DNA of 64,000 bases from Actinomadura viridilutea (GTDB lineage Bacteria > Actinomycetota > Actinomycetes > Streptosporangiales > Streptosporangiaceae), in contig PVNI01000001.1 in NCBI GenBank assembly GCA_003001795.1, positions 124,001 to 188,000 on the forward strand, given 5' to 3'. The notes beneath the pieces were generated by a model, which had not been told where the DNA came from, made no database searches, and worked only from the letters and a program-made list of their open reading frames with translations. How positions within the stretch are numbered: the first letter of the stretch is position 1; every line of letters begins with the position of its first letter. A program made the position numbers and the translations under genes. Positions 38,168-47,052 of the stretch are shown one piece after another.

Positions 38168-39826
38168 ATGTCGGGTTACGCGGGGGGACCTCCGTACGGG
38201 GCGGGCGGCGGCTACCCGCCCCCGCCCTACGGCTACCGGACCAACCCGGTCCCTCCCGGCGAAGGGTTCGCGGTGGGCTGCGGCTGCCTCGTCCTCCTGG
38301 TCGCGGCGGTGCTGCTGTCCTGGCTCATCGTCCCGGCGATGGCCCTGACCGGCCTGGCAGCCGCCGGACACTGCCTGTACGCCTACCTGTCGCGGCTCGC
38401 CTCGGCGATGGGCATCGGACCGCGGGCCGCCCCCGCCGCCATACCCCCGCCGCCGGACCGGCCGTCCGGACGCGCCGAGCCCGCGTACACCCACTACCTG
38501 TTCGGTCCGGCCCTGGTCGACCTGCGCCACGCGGCGAAGACGGCCCTCCCCGCCCCGGCCGAGGTCGCCAGGGCCTACGACCTGTGGATCCGCCGCGCCT
38601 TCCAGGACCGCGAGCCGCCGTGGTTGATGGTGCCGATCGGCATCATGGTGTGGATCAGCATGGCGTTCGGCGTCATGGCCGGGGTCATGGCGGTGGGGAT
38701 GCTGTGCGTCCTGCAGGTGACGGTCGTGCTGGCCCTGGCGATCACCGTGCTCGCGGCGGGGCAGGTGCTGCGCGTCGTCGACCGGGCCATGCGGCGCGTC
38801 AAGGGCATCCGGACCCGCTGCCAGTCCTGCCACCTGCCCGTCCCGTTCCCCTCCTTCGAATGCGCCGCGGAGGGGTGCGGCCGCCGCCACCGCGACGTGC
38901 GGCCGGGGCGCTACGGCATCCTCAAGCGCTGGTGCGGCTGCGGCGCCCGGCTGCCCACGCTGCTGATCATGAGCGGCGGCGCCGCGATGCGGGCGCGCTG
39001 CCCGCACTGCGGGGAGACGATGTCCAAGGGCGCGGGCACCATGCCCGAGATCGTGATCCCGGTGCTGGGCGCCGCCACCACGGGCAAGACCCGGCTGATG
39101 ACGGCGCTGGTCATGGGCCTGCTGGAGGGGCCCGGGGGGCACGGCGCCACCACCGAGTTCGCCGACGAGGAGTCCGAGAACGCCTACCGGGGGCTGGCCG
39201 ACAAGCTGCGCGCCGGCGTGCACACCTGGAAGACGATCAAGGCGCGGGACGCGCCGCTGCGCGCCTACTCGCTGCACCTGCGGCCGCCCACGGGCGGGCC
39301 CCGGCTGCTGCACGTGTTCGACGCGCCCGGCGAGCTCGTGGGCAAGTCCGAGCTGCTGCGGGAGCTGCGCTACATGCGGGCGGCGCGCACGTTCCTGTTC
39401 ACCCTCGACCCGCTGTCCATCGACGCGGTCTGGGAGTCGCTGGACCCCGCGGAGCGGACCCGGTTCGCGCAGCTGCGCTCGGACGCGGCGCCGGACTTCG
39501 TGTTCGGTCAGATCGTGCAGAACATCGAGGGCCTCGGCGTGCAGACCGGGCGGGCCCGCCTGGCGGTGGCCCTCACCAAGGACGACCTGGTGCGCGCCTG
39601 CCCGGTGCTGGAGGACGTCGGCGACGGCAGCGACGAGATCCGCCGCTGGCTGGAGGGCCCGGCCGGGCTCGACGGCATGGTCCGCGCCATGCGCCGGTCC
39701 TTCGACGAGGTGCGGTTCTTCCGGACCTCGTCGTGGCTGACGGACGGCGAGATACCCGACAGCGTCCTGGACCTGTCCGGCTGGATCCTCGTCAAAGAGG
39801 GCCTGCGCGTCCACCACTCCGCATGA
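38168..39826 (+). CDS. membrane-associated zinc-ribbon GTPase, second of the pair
   Basis: A 552-residue protein. A Gly/Pro/Tyr-rich lead (SGYAGGPPYGAGGG) precedes a first hydrophobic segment (GCLVLLVAAVLLSWLIVPAM). A pair of helices follows near residue 160 (MVPIGIMVWISMAFGVMAGV), then a cysteine-rich zinc-ribbon region (CQSCHLPVPFPSFEC, CGCGA, CPHCGE). The GTPase domain has Walker A GAATTGKT at 301-308 and DAPGE at 385-389. It is not a close copy of the GTPase at 34502 but has the same zinc-ribbon plus P-loop plan, so the locus encodes a soluble and a membrane-anchored member. The ATG at 38168 follows GGGAGGGA. Confidence 0.78.
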   Translation: MSGYAGGPPYGAGGGYPPPPYGYRTNPVPPGEGFAVGCGCLVLLVAAVLLSWLIVPAMALTGLAAAGHCLYAYLSRLASAMGIGPRAAPAAIPPPPDRPSGRAEPAYTHYLFGPALVDLRHAAKTALPAPAEVARAYDLWIRRAFQDREPPWLMVPIGIMVWISMAFGVMAGVMAVGMLCVLQVTVVLALAITVLAAGQVLRVVDRAMRRVKGIRTRCQSCHLPVPFPSFECAAEGCGRRHRDVRPGRYGILKRWCGCGARLPTLLIMSGGAAMRARCPHCGETMSKGAGTMPEIVIPVLGAATTGKTRLMTALVMGLLEGPGGHGATTEFADEESENAYRGLADKLRAGVHTWKTIKARDAPLRAYSLHLRPPTGGPRLLHVFDAPGELVGKSELLRELRYMRAARTFLFTLDPLSIDAVWESLDPAERTRFAQLRSDAAPDFVFGQIVQNIEGLGVQTGRARLAVALTKDDLVRACPVLEDVGDGSDEIRRWLEGPAGLDGMVRAMRRSFDEVRFFRTSSWLTDGEIPDSVLDLSGWILVKEGLRVHHSA

Positions 39827-39843
39827 CCGTGGAAGGAGCCCTC

Positions 39844-39960
39844 ATGCAGCCCGACCCCTACCGCAGTTGGCGGCTCGGCATCTTCGCGGTGGTCTGCGGA
39901 GTCGCCGCCCTCTACGTCGCCTTCCTGCTGCTGTCGTTCGTGCTGTCCCTCGTGACCTGA
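39844..39960 (+). CDS. 38-residue single-pass membrane peptide
   Basis: A tiny protein starting MQPDPYRSWRLGIFAVVCGV and continuing as one strongly hydrophobic helix to LSFVLSLVT. GGAAGGAG five bases before the ATG supports translation; an upstream in-frame ATG at 39823 overlaps the stop codon of the GTPase and has no ribosome site. It sits between the membrane-linked GTPase and the vWA gene with 10-17-base gaps, so it is part of the operon. It could anchor a complex at the membrane or act as a small membrane effector; nothing in the sequence decides. Confidence 0.6.
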   Translation: MQPDPYRSWRLGIFAVVCGVAALYVAFLLLSFVLSLVT

Positions 39961-39970
39961 GGAGGAGGCG

Positions 39971-41179
39971 ATGCCGGGGACAGGTCTGCGCAAGGCGCAG
40001 AACGTGCCGCTCTCCCGCACGTCGACCGCGGCGTTCGAGCTGGACCCTTCCGGCCGCGCGTCGCTCGTCGCGGTGTTCCTCGACGCGGAGGGCCGGTGCC
40101 TGGCGACGGTCGCGGACGACCGCGGGCTCCTGATCGGCCTGGCGGACGCGCCCGCCGGGACCGACCGCGTCGTCCTGGCGGTCGAGGTCGCCGACGGGCC
40201 GGTGTCGGCGGTCCGCGGGCTGCGCTGCGCGGTCCGCGGCGACGACGGCTCCGACCTGGCCGTGCTGTCCGGCGCCGCCGCGGGGGAGAACAGCCCCGAC
40301 CCGGTGCACCTGCTCGGCGAGTGCTACCGGCGCGCGGACGGCTGGTGGTTCCGCGAGATCGGCTACGGTCTCGCCGACGAGGCCGCCATCGCCCGGACGC
40401 TCGGTCCCGCCGCGCTCGACCACCATCGCCGCCGCGCGGCCCTCGCCCGTCCGAAACCCGCCGAGAAGCCAGCGTCGGACGGCTCGAAGACGGCCGCGGA
40501 AGCCGCCCCGGACGGCACGTCGAAGCCCGCTGGGGAGCCGAAGCCTGCCAGGAAGCGGCCGGTCCGGGGGCTGCCCCCGGCGAACCTCGCGTCCGCCCGG
40601 CTGGTCGGGGAGCGGACGGCGCGCGGCCCGGTCAGCCTGGAAGTCGCGGTCGACCTGTCCGGCTCCATGTACCGGTACGCCGAGCTGCGTCGGGCGGCGC
40701 TGGCGGCCCTGCGCGACTTCGCGCGCCGCGAGATGGCCGCCGGCGACCTGCTGACGTCGGTGGCGTTCGCCGACAGGGCGGCGGTGCTGGTGCCGCCCGT
40801 CGACGTCCGTAAGCTGCGCCGGGTCACCGACCGCCCCGCCAGAGACGTCGGCGGGGGCACGCTTCTGGCGCCGGCGCTCCATCTGCTGATGCGGCTGCGC
40901 GCGAAGCGGCCCCCCGTCCCGCCCGAGGCGTGCGGCCTGATGGTGATCAGCGATGGGGAGCTGTTCGACCCGCCCCGCGAGCTGGACGCGCTGATCTGGC
41001 GGGCCCACTACGGGCACATCTCCCTCGTGGTGCCGGAGGAAGAGCATCCGCCGATGCTGGACGGGCACGCGTGGTTCCGCCACGCCGCCGTGCGGAGCTT
41101 CCGGAACGCCGACCAGCTCGGCCTGATCTACGGCTCGGTCTTCGCCGCCCTGACCGGCCAGCGGCTGGAGCGCCGATGA
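39971..41179 (+). CDS. TerD-like/vWA fusion protein
   Basis: A 402-residue two-domain protein. The first 150 residues resemble a TerD-type calcium-binding beta domain, with the diagnostic ending LLGECYRRADGWWFREIGYG. A Pro/Lys/Ala linker follows, then a von Willebrand factor A domain whose metal site DLSGS (228-232) is intact, with the later MIDAS residues in GGGTLL and ISDGE. TerD and vWA proteins occur together in tellurite-type and conflict operons; a fusion in one chain is less usual. Ligand binding through Mg2+ or Ca2+ is expected. Its stop overlaps the next start (ATGA), so it is translationally coupled to the CHAT protease, for which it may be the recruiting or activating partner. Confidence 0.8.
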   Translation: MPGTGLRKAQNVPLSRTSTAAFELDPSGRASLVAVFLDAEGRCLATVADDRGLLIGLADAPAGTDRVVLAVEVADGPVSAVRGLRCAVRGDDGSDLAVLSGAAAGENSPDPVHLLGECYRRADGWWFREIGYGLADEAAIARTLGPAALDHHRRRAALARPKPAEKPASDGSKTAAEAAPDGTSKPAGEPKPARKRPVRGLPPANLASARLVGERTARGPVSLEVAVDLSGSMYRYAELRRAALAALRDFARREMAAGDLLTSVAFADRAAVLVPPVDVRKLRRVTDRPARDVGGGTLLAPALHLLMRLRAKRPPVPPEACGLMVISDGELFDPPRELDALIWRAHYGHISLVVPEEEHPPMLDGHAWFRHAAVRSFRNADQLGLIYGSVFAALTGQRLERR

Positions 41180-44100
41180 ACGCGGCGGACCACCCGGCGC
41201 CCGGCGCCGTGGGCCCGGCACGCGACGACGTCGAAGCCGACGACGTTCGAGTCGAGGACGGCGTCGCGGCCGACGAGCCCGTCGAGGACCCCGACGAGCT
41301 CATCGACGAGCTCATCGACGAGCTTCGCGCGCTCGTGGAGCAGGGGCTCCCCGAGGAGCACCGCTTCGCCGCGCTGGTCGAGCTGGGCGCGCTGCTGTCC
41401 GCGCGGTACGCCCGGGACGGCGACGCCGCCGACCGCGACGAGGCCATCACGGCTCTGCGCATGGCCGACGACGCGCCCGCTCCCCCGGAAGCCGAGCCCG
41501 CCTGGGCCCGGCTGGAGCTCGCCAGGCTCCTGGCGGACCGCGGCGAACGCGACGGGAGCGTGGACGACCTCGAGGCGGCCATCCGGTACTCGCGCGACGC
41601 CCTCGCCGAGCTGCCGCAGCCGGACAGACCCGACGCCCGCCTCGCCTCGGCGTACTGCACTCTGGGCATCAGCCACTTCCTGCGGTCCCTTCGCGTCCCG
41701 GCGGAGTCCCGCGCGGAGGTGCGTCTGGCCGAGGAGGCGCTGCGGCGGTCGGTCGCCCTGCTGCCCGACGGCCACCCCGCCGCTGGCCTGCTGACCGGCA
41801 GGCTCGGGATCGTGCTCGCCGCCGGCGTGCAGGAGGACATCAGCGACCTCGACCCCGTCACGCCCGGGAACGAGCAGGCGTGGCGGGACCTGGCCGACCG
41901 TTCGGCCGCCGTGCTCGACACCCTCGACGAGGGATTGCGGGACATGCCCGCCGACGATCCGTACCGGCCGCTGGTGCGGTACTGGCAGGCGATGACGCAC
42001 GCGCTCCGCTTCCTCCACCTGGGCGCCGGCGAGGACGACCGCGACGCGGCGCTGAAGGGGCTGGAGGCCCTGCTCGACCAACCGGAGTGCGACGGCGACG
42101 CGGCGAACGCGTGCCACCTCTTCATCGCCTTCCTCCGGCTCTACCGTTCGGCTCCCGCGGAGTTCCGGCGCGGGGGCCATGCGCCCGACCTCCGCAACGT
42201 CGCCCGCGTCCTGGCGGCGGGGGGCGTCACCGACCCGCAGGAGGCCCGCGTCGCCCTCGAGCATCTGGAGCAGGTGACCGAATCGGACCCCATGTTCCGC
42301 GCGATGGCGCCGTCGCTGCGGGCCATGGCCACGCTGGCGGCCGGGGGCACGGAGCTGACCGACGAGCACTACGCCCAGGCCGTCGCCCACCTGGACCGGG
42401 TCGCCGGCGAGGAGGACGGGGCCGACGAGCTGCGGGGGCTGGGAGACCTCCTGCGGTCCGTCCAGGCGATCCGGCACGGGGGCCCGGAGAACCTGAAGGC
42501 GGCGGCGGAGAGGATCATGCAGACGGTTGAGGCGCTCGATGAGCGGCACCCGGTCCGCGAGGCCCTGCGGGGAGTGACCGCCCAACTCCTCGACAGAGCC
42601 TCCACCACGCGCCCCACCCCGGACGCGGTCGCCCCGGAGGACCGCGAGGCCGCTTTGGAGCTCCTGGAGCACGTTCTCCGGGAGCTTCCCGAAGACCATC
42701 CCGACCGGGCCTTCATCCTGCTGCAGCTGAGCGTCACCCTGGCGCGGAACCTGGAGCACCGGTATTCCCCGGAACGGCTGCGCACGGTGCGCGAGCTGCT
42801 CCGGGAGGCGGTCGCGCGTCCCGCGGCGGACCGGGAGAACGAGGCGGTCAACCAGTTCCTGCTGATCCTCGTGGACGCCTTCCAGAGCATGCTCGGCGGC
42901 GACGAGGCCCCGTCGATGAACGACCTCATCGAGAGGGTGAAGCGGGTCTCGTCCCTGCTGCCGCCGGGTCACCAGCTCCGCCGGATGGCCGCGGGACTGC
43001 TGACGCCCCTGCTGGCCCAGCGGTTCTCGCGGCGCGGCGGCCTGGAGAACCTCGACGCCGCGGTCTACTACGCGCGCAGGATGGTCGAGGACGAGGACCT
43101 GGCCGAGGACGGCGGATGGAAGAACGCCCTGCGGTGGTTTCTCGCCGCCTCGCCGATGTTCAAGGCCCAGTACCTGCCGGAGCCGGACCGGATAGGCGAG
43201 GCGGCCGAGGCGCTCGAAGGGCTCGCCGCGAGTCTCCCGGAGGACGACGAGATACGGCACCGGGTCGAGCGCGACGCCGGCGCGCTGGCGTCCTGGCGCC
43301 GCCTCGTCGACGCCGCGGCGCACGGCCTCGGTCTGCATGGGCGGTCCGTCCAGATCCAAGCGGAGCGCCTCGCCGAGCACACCGAGGCCCTGCTCTCGGC
43401 GCGGAACGCCTCCCCGGAAAGCCCGTTCTATGCCGCCGAGTTCAGCGCCGCGGGCAACGCGAAGGTCCTCCACGGCATCGCAAGCCGGAACATGCGACTC
43501 GTCGACGAAGGGCTGGCGATGGCGGCCGACGCGTACCGGGCGGCCGACGCGCTGTCCCCGCTGCGGTCGCAGCTGCTGTTCACGTTCGGCACCTGCCTGT
43601 TCATGCGGTACACGCTCAGCGGCGACCGCGCCGACCTGGACGGGGCGATCGACCGGCTGGAGGAGGCGCTGCGGTCCGAGGAGACGAGCATGTTCGGCAC
43701 CGCGACGCCGCTCATCCTCAACTCCCTGGCCCACGCCTACCACCTGCGGGGCGACGCGAACCTGGACGACCGGCGCCGCGCCGCCGAGACGGGGCTGGCC
43801 TCCCTGCGGGCCCGCGCCCGGGGCGTGATGCTGCAGAGCAGCACCGAACGCGCCTTCGACGCCGCCGTCGCCGCCTCCGGGGAGGCGGCCGAAGTGGCCC
43901 GGTTCCTCGTCGACGACGGGCTCGCCGAGACGGCGGTCGAGGCGCTCGAATGGGGCCGGGCCATGGTGCTGCACACCGCGACGACCGACGTGGGGCTTCC
44001 CGCCCTGCTGCGCGAAGGCGGCCTGCACGACCTGGCCGACGAGTGGGAGGCGGCGTCGTCCGAGCCCGTCCCCGCACCGTGGGAGACCCTCGCCCCGGGA

Positions 44101-45405
44101 CTCGCCGGGCCGCCCCTCGGCGACCTGCTTGAGGCGCCCATCCCCAGCGACCTGCGGGAACGCGTCATGGCGGCGATCGAGGGCACGCGGCTGGAACGCC
44201 GGCTGTTCAGCCCCGCCGTGCCCGCGGAGATCGCCGCGGCGTTGCGCGGCGCGGGGGCGGCCGCGCTGGCGTACCTCGTCCCCCACGGAGACGGAAGCGG
44301 CGGATTCGCGCTCGTGGTCGACGCCGGCGGGCGGACGCGGCGGATCGCGCTGCCGCGGCTGGCGACGGGGCCGGGCAGCCGGGTCGAGGCGTTCGTGGAG
44401 GCGCAGCGCGACCGCTGGCAGGCCGATCCGGAGTCGCCCGAAGGGAGGCGGGCCCGCGACCGGTGGCGCTCGGCGTTGGGCGACCTGTGCGACTGGGCGT
44501 GGACGGCGGCGATGCAGCCGCTGCTGGACGCGGTCGTCGAGGCTCCCGGCCGCGCACCCCGGCTGGTCCTGGTGCCGGTGGGGGAGCTGGGGGCGGTGCC
44601 GTGGCATGCGGCGCGGCGGACGGTGGCGGACGGCGCACCGCGCCACGCCTGCCAGGACGCCCTGATCACGTATGCGGCGTCGGCGCGGCAGTTCGTCGAG
44701 GCCCGGCGGGCCGAGCCGCGCCCGTGGGGGAGCGCTCCGGCGCTGGTGCGCGTCGGCGGCAGCGGGTTGTACTGGTCGTCGAAAGAGGTCGAGCAGATCC
44801 ACCGGCGGCATTACGCGGACGGGGAGCTGCTCGGCGGCCGCCGCCGCGCGTCGGGGCGCCGTTCGCGGCCGGCCACGGCGGCCAATGTGCTGGCCCTGCT
44901 GCCCGGGCCGGAGTCGGCCGGGGCGTCGCTGCTGCATCTGGGGTGCCACGCGTGGTCGGCGCCGCGTCCGGTGGACTCGCATCTGCGGCTGGCGGGCGAC
45001 GAGGTGCTCGGCATGACGGAGATCCTGCGGCAGGCGCGGTCCCGTCCGCCCGGCGCCGCGGGCGGCCTGGTGGTGCTGGCGGCGTGCGGCAGCGACCTGA
45101 CCGGCCGCCACCACGACGAGGCGCTGACGTTGGCGACGGCGTTCGCGGCCGCCGGCGCGGTGGGCGTGGTCGGCGCCCGCTGGCCCGTGGACGACCTGCC
45201 GACCCTGCTGTTCATGACCATGTTCCACCACTATCTGAACGCCGGTTACGCGGATCCGGCGGTGGCGTTGCGCGCGGCCCAGTCGTGGATGCTCAACCCG
45301 CGGCGGTCCGTCCCCGCGTCCGTGGAGGCGGATCTGGCCGGGCTGGACGCGGCGGCGCTGGCGGAGCCGGAGACCTGGGCGGCGTTCACCTACCAAGGCC
45401 GTTGA
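41176..45405 (+). CDS. TPR-repeat protein with C-terminal CHAT protease
   Basis: A 1,409-residue protein. An acidic lead (DELIDELIDELRALVEQG) precedes about 1,000 residues of helical tetratricopeptide-like repeats. A CHAT domain, a caspase-clan cysteine protease, ends the chain: LVLVPVGELGAVPWHA, catalytic His1258 in LLHLGCHAW and Cys1304 in LVVLAACGSDLTG, then GVVGARWPVDD. Both catalytic residues are present, so it should be active. CHAT proteases act as effectors in several bacterial defence systems, where a switch releases them to cleave a partner or many targets. Here the overlap with the vWA gene and the chaperone that follows mark it as the likely main effector. The substrate is unknown. 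Confidence 0.9.
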   Translation: MNAADHPAPGAVGPARDDVEADDVRVEDGVAADEPVEDPDELIDELIDELRALVEQGLPEEHRFAALVELGALLSARYARDGDAADRDEAITALRMADDAPAPPEAEPAWARLELARLLADRGERDGSVDDLEAAIRYSRDALAELPQPDRPDARLASAYCTLGISHFLRSLRVPAESRAEVRLAEEALRRSVALLPDGHPAAGLLTGRLGIVLAAGVQEDISDLDPVTPGNEQAWRDLADRSAAVLDTLDEGLRDMPADDPYRPLVRYWQAMTHALRFLHLGAGEDDRDAALKGLEALLDQPECDGDAANACHLFIAFLRLYRSAPAEFRRGGHAPDLRNVARVLAAGGVTDPQEARVALEHLEQVTESDPMFRAMAPSLRAMATLAAGGTELTDEHYAQAVAHLDRVAGEEDGADELRGLGDLLRSVQAIRHGGPENLKAAAERIMQTVEALDERHPVREALRGVTAQLLDRASTTRPTPDAVAPEDREAALELLEHVLRELPEDHPDRAFILLQLSVTLARNLEHRYSPERLRTVRELLREAVARPAADRENEAVNQFLLILVDAFQSMLGGDEAPSMNDLIERVKRVSSLLPPGHQLRRMAAGLLTPLLAQRFSRRGGLENLDAAVYYARRMVEDEDLAEDGGWKNALRWFLAASPMFKAQYLPEPDRIGEAAEALEGLAASLPEDDEIRHRVERDAGALASWRRLVDAAAHGLGLHGRSVQIQAERLAEHTEALLSARNASPESPFYAAEFSAAGNAKVLHGIASRNMRLVDEGLAMAADAYRAADALSPLRSQLLFTFGTCLFMRYTLSGDRADLDGAIDRLEEALRSEETSMFGTATPLILNSLAHAYHLRGDANLDDRRRAAETGLASLRARARGVMLQSSTERAFDAAVAASGEAAEVARFLVDDGLAETAVEALEWGRAMVLHTATTDVGLPALLREGGLHDLADEWEAASSEPVPAPWETLAPGLAGPPLGDLLEAPIPSDLRERVMAAIEGTRLERRLFSPAVPAEIAAALRGAGAAALAYLVPHGDGSGGFALVVDAGGRTRRIALPRLATGPGSRVEAFVEAQRDRWQADPESPEGRRARDRWRSALGDLCDWAWTAAMQPLLDAVVEAPGRAPRLVLVPVGELGAVPWHAARRTVADGAPRHACQDALITYAASARQFVEARRAEPRPWGSAPALVRVGGSGLYWSSKEVEQIHRRHYADGELLGGRRRASGRRSRPATAANVLALLPGPESAGASLLHLGCHAWSAPRPVDSHLRLAGDEVLGMTEILRQARSRPPGAAGGLVVLAACGSDLTGRHHDEALTLATAFAAAGAVGVVGARWPVDDLPTLLFMTMFHHYLNAGYADPAVALRAAQSWMLNPRRSVPASVEADLAGLDAAALAEPETWAAFTYQGR

Positions 45406-45415
45406 GGGGGCCCTG

Positions 45416-47032
45416 TTGACCGCGTTCGGCATCGATCTCGGCACGACCAACTCCTGCATCGCCTACGTCGACGAGGAGGTGGGACGGCCCGTCGTCGTCC
45501 CCAACGCCGTCGGCGAGAACACCACCCCGTCGGTGGTCTACTTCGAACGGCGCGGCCGCGTCGTCGTCGGCGACGCCGCCAAGGACGCGGCGCTGCTGGC
45601 GCCGCACCTGACGGTGCAGCTGGTCAAGCGGCAGATGGGCCGCGACGACGTGACGTACCCCTTCCACGGCGAGACCTACACCCCGGAGACCGTCTCCGCC
45701 CTCATCCTCAAGGAGCTGGCGGACGGCGCCCGCCGCCGCCTCGGCCGTCCCGTCGAGGACGTGGTGATCACCGTGCCGGCGTACTTCGGGGTGGCCGAGC
45801 GGGAGGCCACCCGCCGGGCGGGCGAGATCGCCGGGCTCACCGTGCTGGACGTGCTCGCCGAGCCGGTCGCCGCCGCCCTGTCCCGCCAGGACCACAAGCC
45901 CGTCGAGGGCGCGCGGCACGTGCTGGTGTACGACCTGGGCGGCGGCACGTTCGACACCACCGTGATCCGCATGGACGGCGAGGACGTCCAGGTGCTGTGC
46001 ACCGGCGGCGACCGGGAGCTCGGCGGCGCCGACTGGGACGCCCGCGTCCGCGACTACCTGGTCGGCGCGTTCACCGAACGCCATCCCCGGCTCGACCCCA
46101 CGGCCGACGAGGAGTTCATGCAGGATGTGTGGATCAAGGCGGAGAAGATCAAAAGGGAGTTGAGCACCGCGGTGTCCCGGCGCTGCAACCTGCGCTTCGC
46201 CGGCGCCGTCGCCCAGGTGGAGCTGACCCGCGAGCGCCTGGAGGAGCTCACCGCCGACCTGCTGGAGCGCACCCTGACGATCACCGAGCGGACGGTGGAG
46301 AAGGCGCGCGCCCAGGGGGCGCCGCGGATCGACGAGGTGATCCTGGTGGGCGGCATGTCCCGGATGCCGGCGGTGGCGGCGCGGCTGGAGGAACTGGTCG
46401 GCACCAAGCCCTGGCGGCACGAGCCGGACCTGGCGGTCGCCCGCGGCGCGGCCCTGTTCGCCATGATCAGACGGGTTCAGAAGGAGGGCGCCGACCGGTC
46501 CGCCGAACAGGTCGCCGACAGGCTCGGCATCACCGCCGCCCAGGCGGAGTCGATGCGGAACCGCCGGGTGACCACCGTGGTCCCCCGCGGCTTCGGGGTG
46601 AAGGTCATCGACCACAACGACCCGCGCGCGGCCACCGATCCGATGCGGGCGCGCTACTACATCGTCCATCTCCTCCCGGCCGACACGCCGCTGCCCGCCG
46701 ACACCGGGCCGGTCACCTTCTTCACCGCGTTCGACAACCAGCCCGGCCTCGAGGTGGAGGTGTGGGAGCAGAACGGGCCGGAGAGCTCGGAGGAGCTCGC
46801 CGACAACACGCTGATCGGGCGGGGGAAGCTGCGCGACCTGCCGCCGCGGCTGCCGAAGGGCACGCCCATCCAGATCACCTTCTCCATGAACGAGACCGGG
46901 CTGCTCACCGTGGCGGCGGTGGAACCCCGGTCGGGCCGCAACGTCCGCTTCGACCTGCAGATCGGCGGCATGGACCGCAAAGACGTCGACAAGGCCAAGG
47001 CCGCGGTGGCGCGGCACGAGATCATTTCCTGA
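45416..47032 (+). CDS. short Hsp70 (DnaK-like) chaperone, second copy
   Basis: Second lid-less Hsp70, 538 residues. It shares FGIDLGTTNSC, VVITVPAYFGVAEREATRRA, DLGGGTFDTT and VGGMSRMPAV with family members, and matches the first copy also in the insert between ATPase and substrate domains (QVADRLGITAAQAESMRNRR) and in the ending IGGMDRKDVDKAKAAVARHE. The start is a TTG at 45416 after GAGGGGG, since the conserved N-terminus starts there and no ATG or GTG fits. It follows the CHAT gene by ten bases and precedes the predicted antitoxin/RES pair. No second GrpE or J protein is present, so both Hsp70s may share the single GrpE-like protein. Confidence 0.92.
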   Translation: MTAFGIDLGTTNSCIAYVDEEVGRPVVVPNAVGENTTPSVVYFERRGRVVVGDAAKDAALLAPHLTVQLVKRQMGRDDVTYPFHGETYTPETVSALILKELADGARRRLGRPVEDVVITVPAYFGVAEREATRRAGEIAGLTVLDVLAEPVAAALSRQDHKPVEGARHVLVYDLGGGTFDTTVIRMDGEDVQVLCTGGDRELGGADWDARVRDYLVGAFTERHPRLDPTADEEFMQDVWIKAEKIKRELSTAVSRRCNLRFAGAVAQVELTRERLEELTADLLERTLTITERTVEKARAQGAPRIDEVILVGGMSRMPAVAARLEELVGTKPWRHEPDLAVARGAALFAMIRRVQKEGADRSAEQVADRLGITAAQAESMRNRRVTTVVPRGFGVKVIDHNDPRAATDPMRARYYIVHLLPADTPLPADTGPVTFFTAFDNQPGLEVEVWEQNGPESSEELADNTLIGRGKLRDLPPRLPKGTPIQITFSMNETGLLTVAAVEPRSGRNVRFDLQIGGMDRKDVDKAKAAVARHEIIS

Positions 47033-47052
47033 CCGACCGGCGGAGGAGAGGC

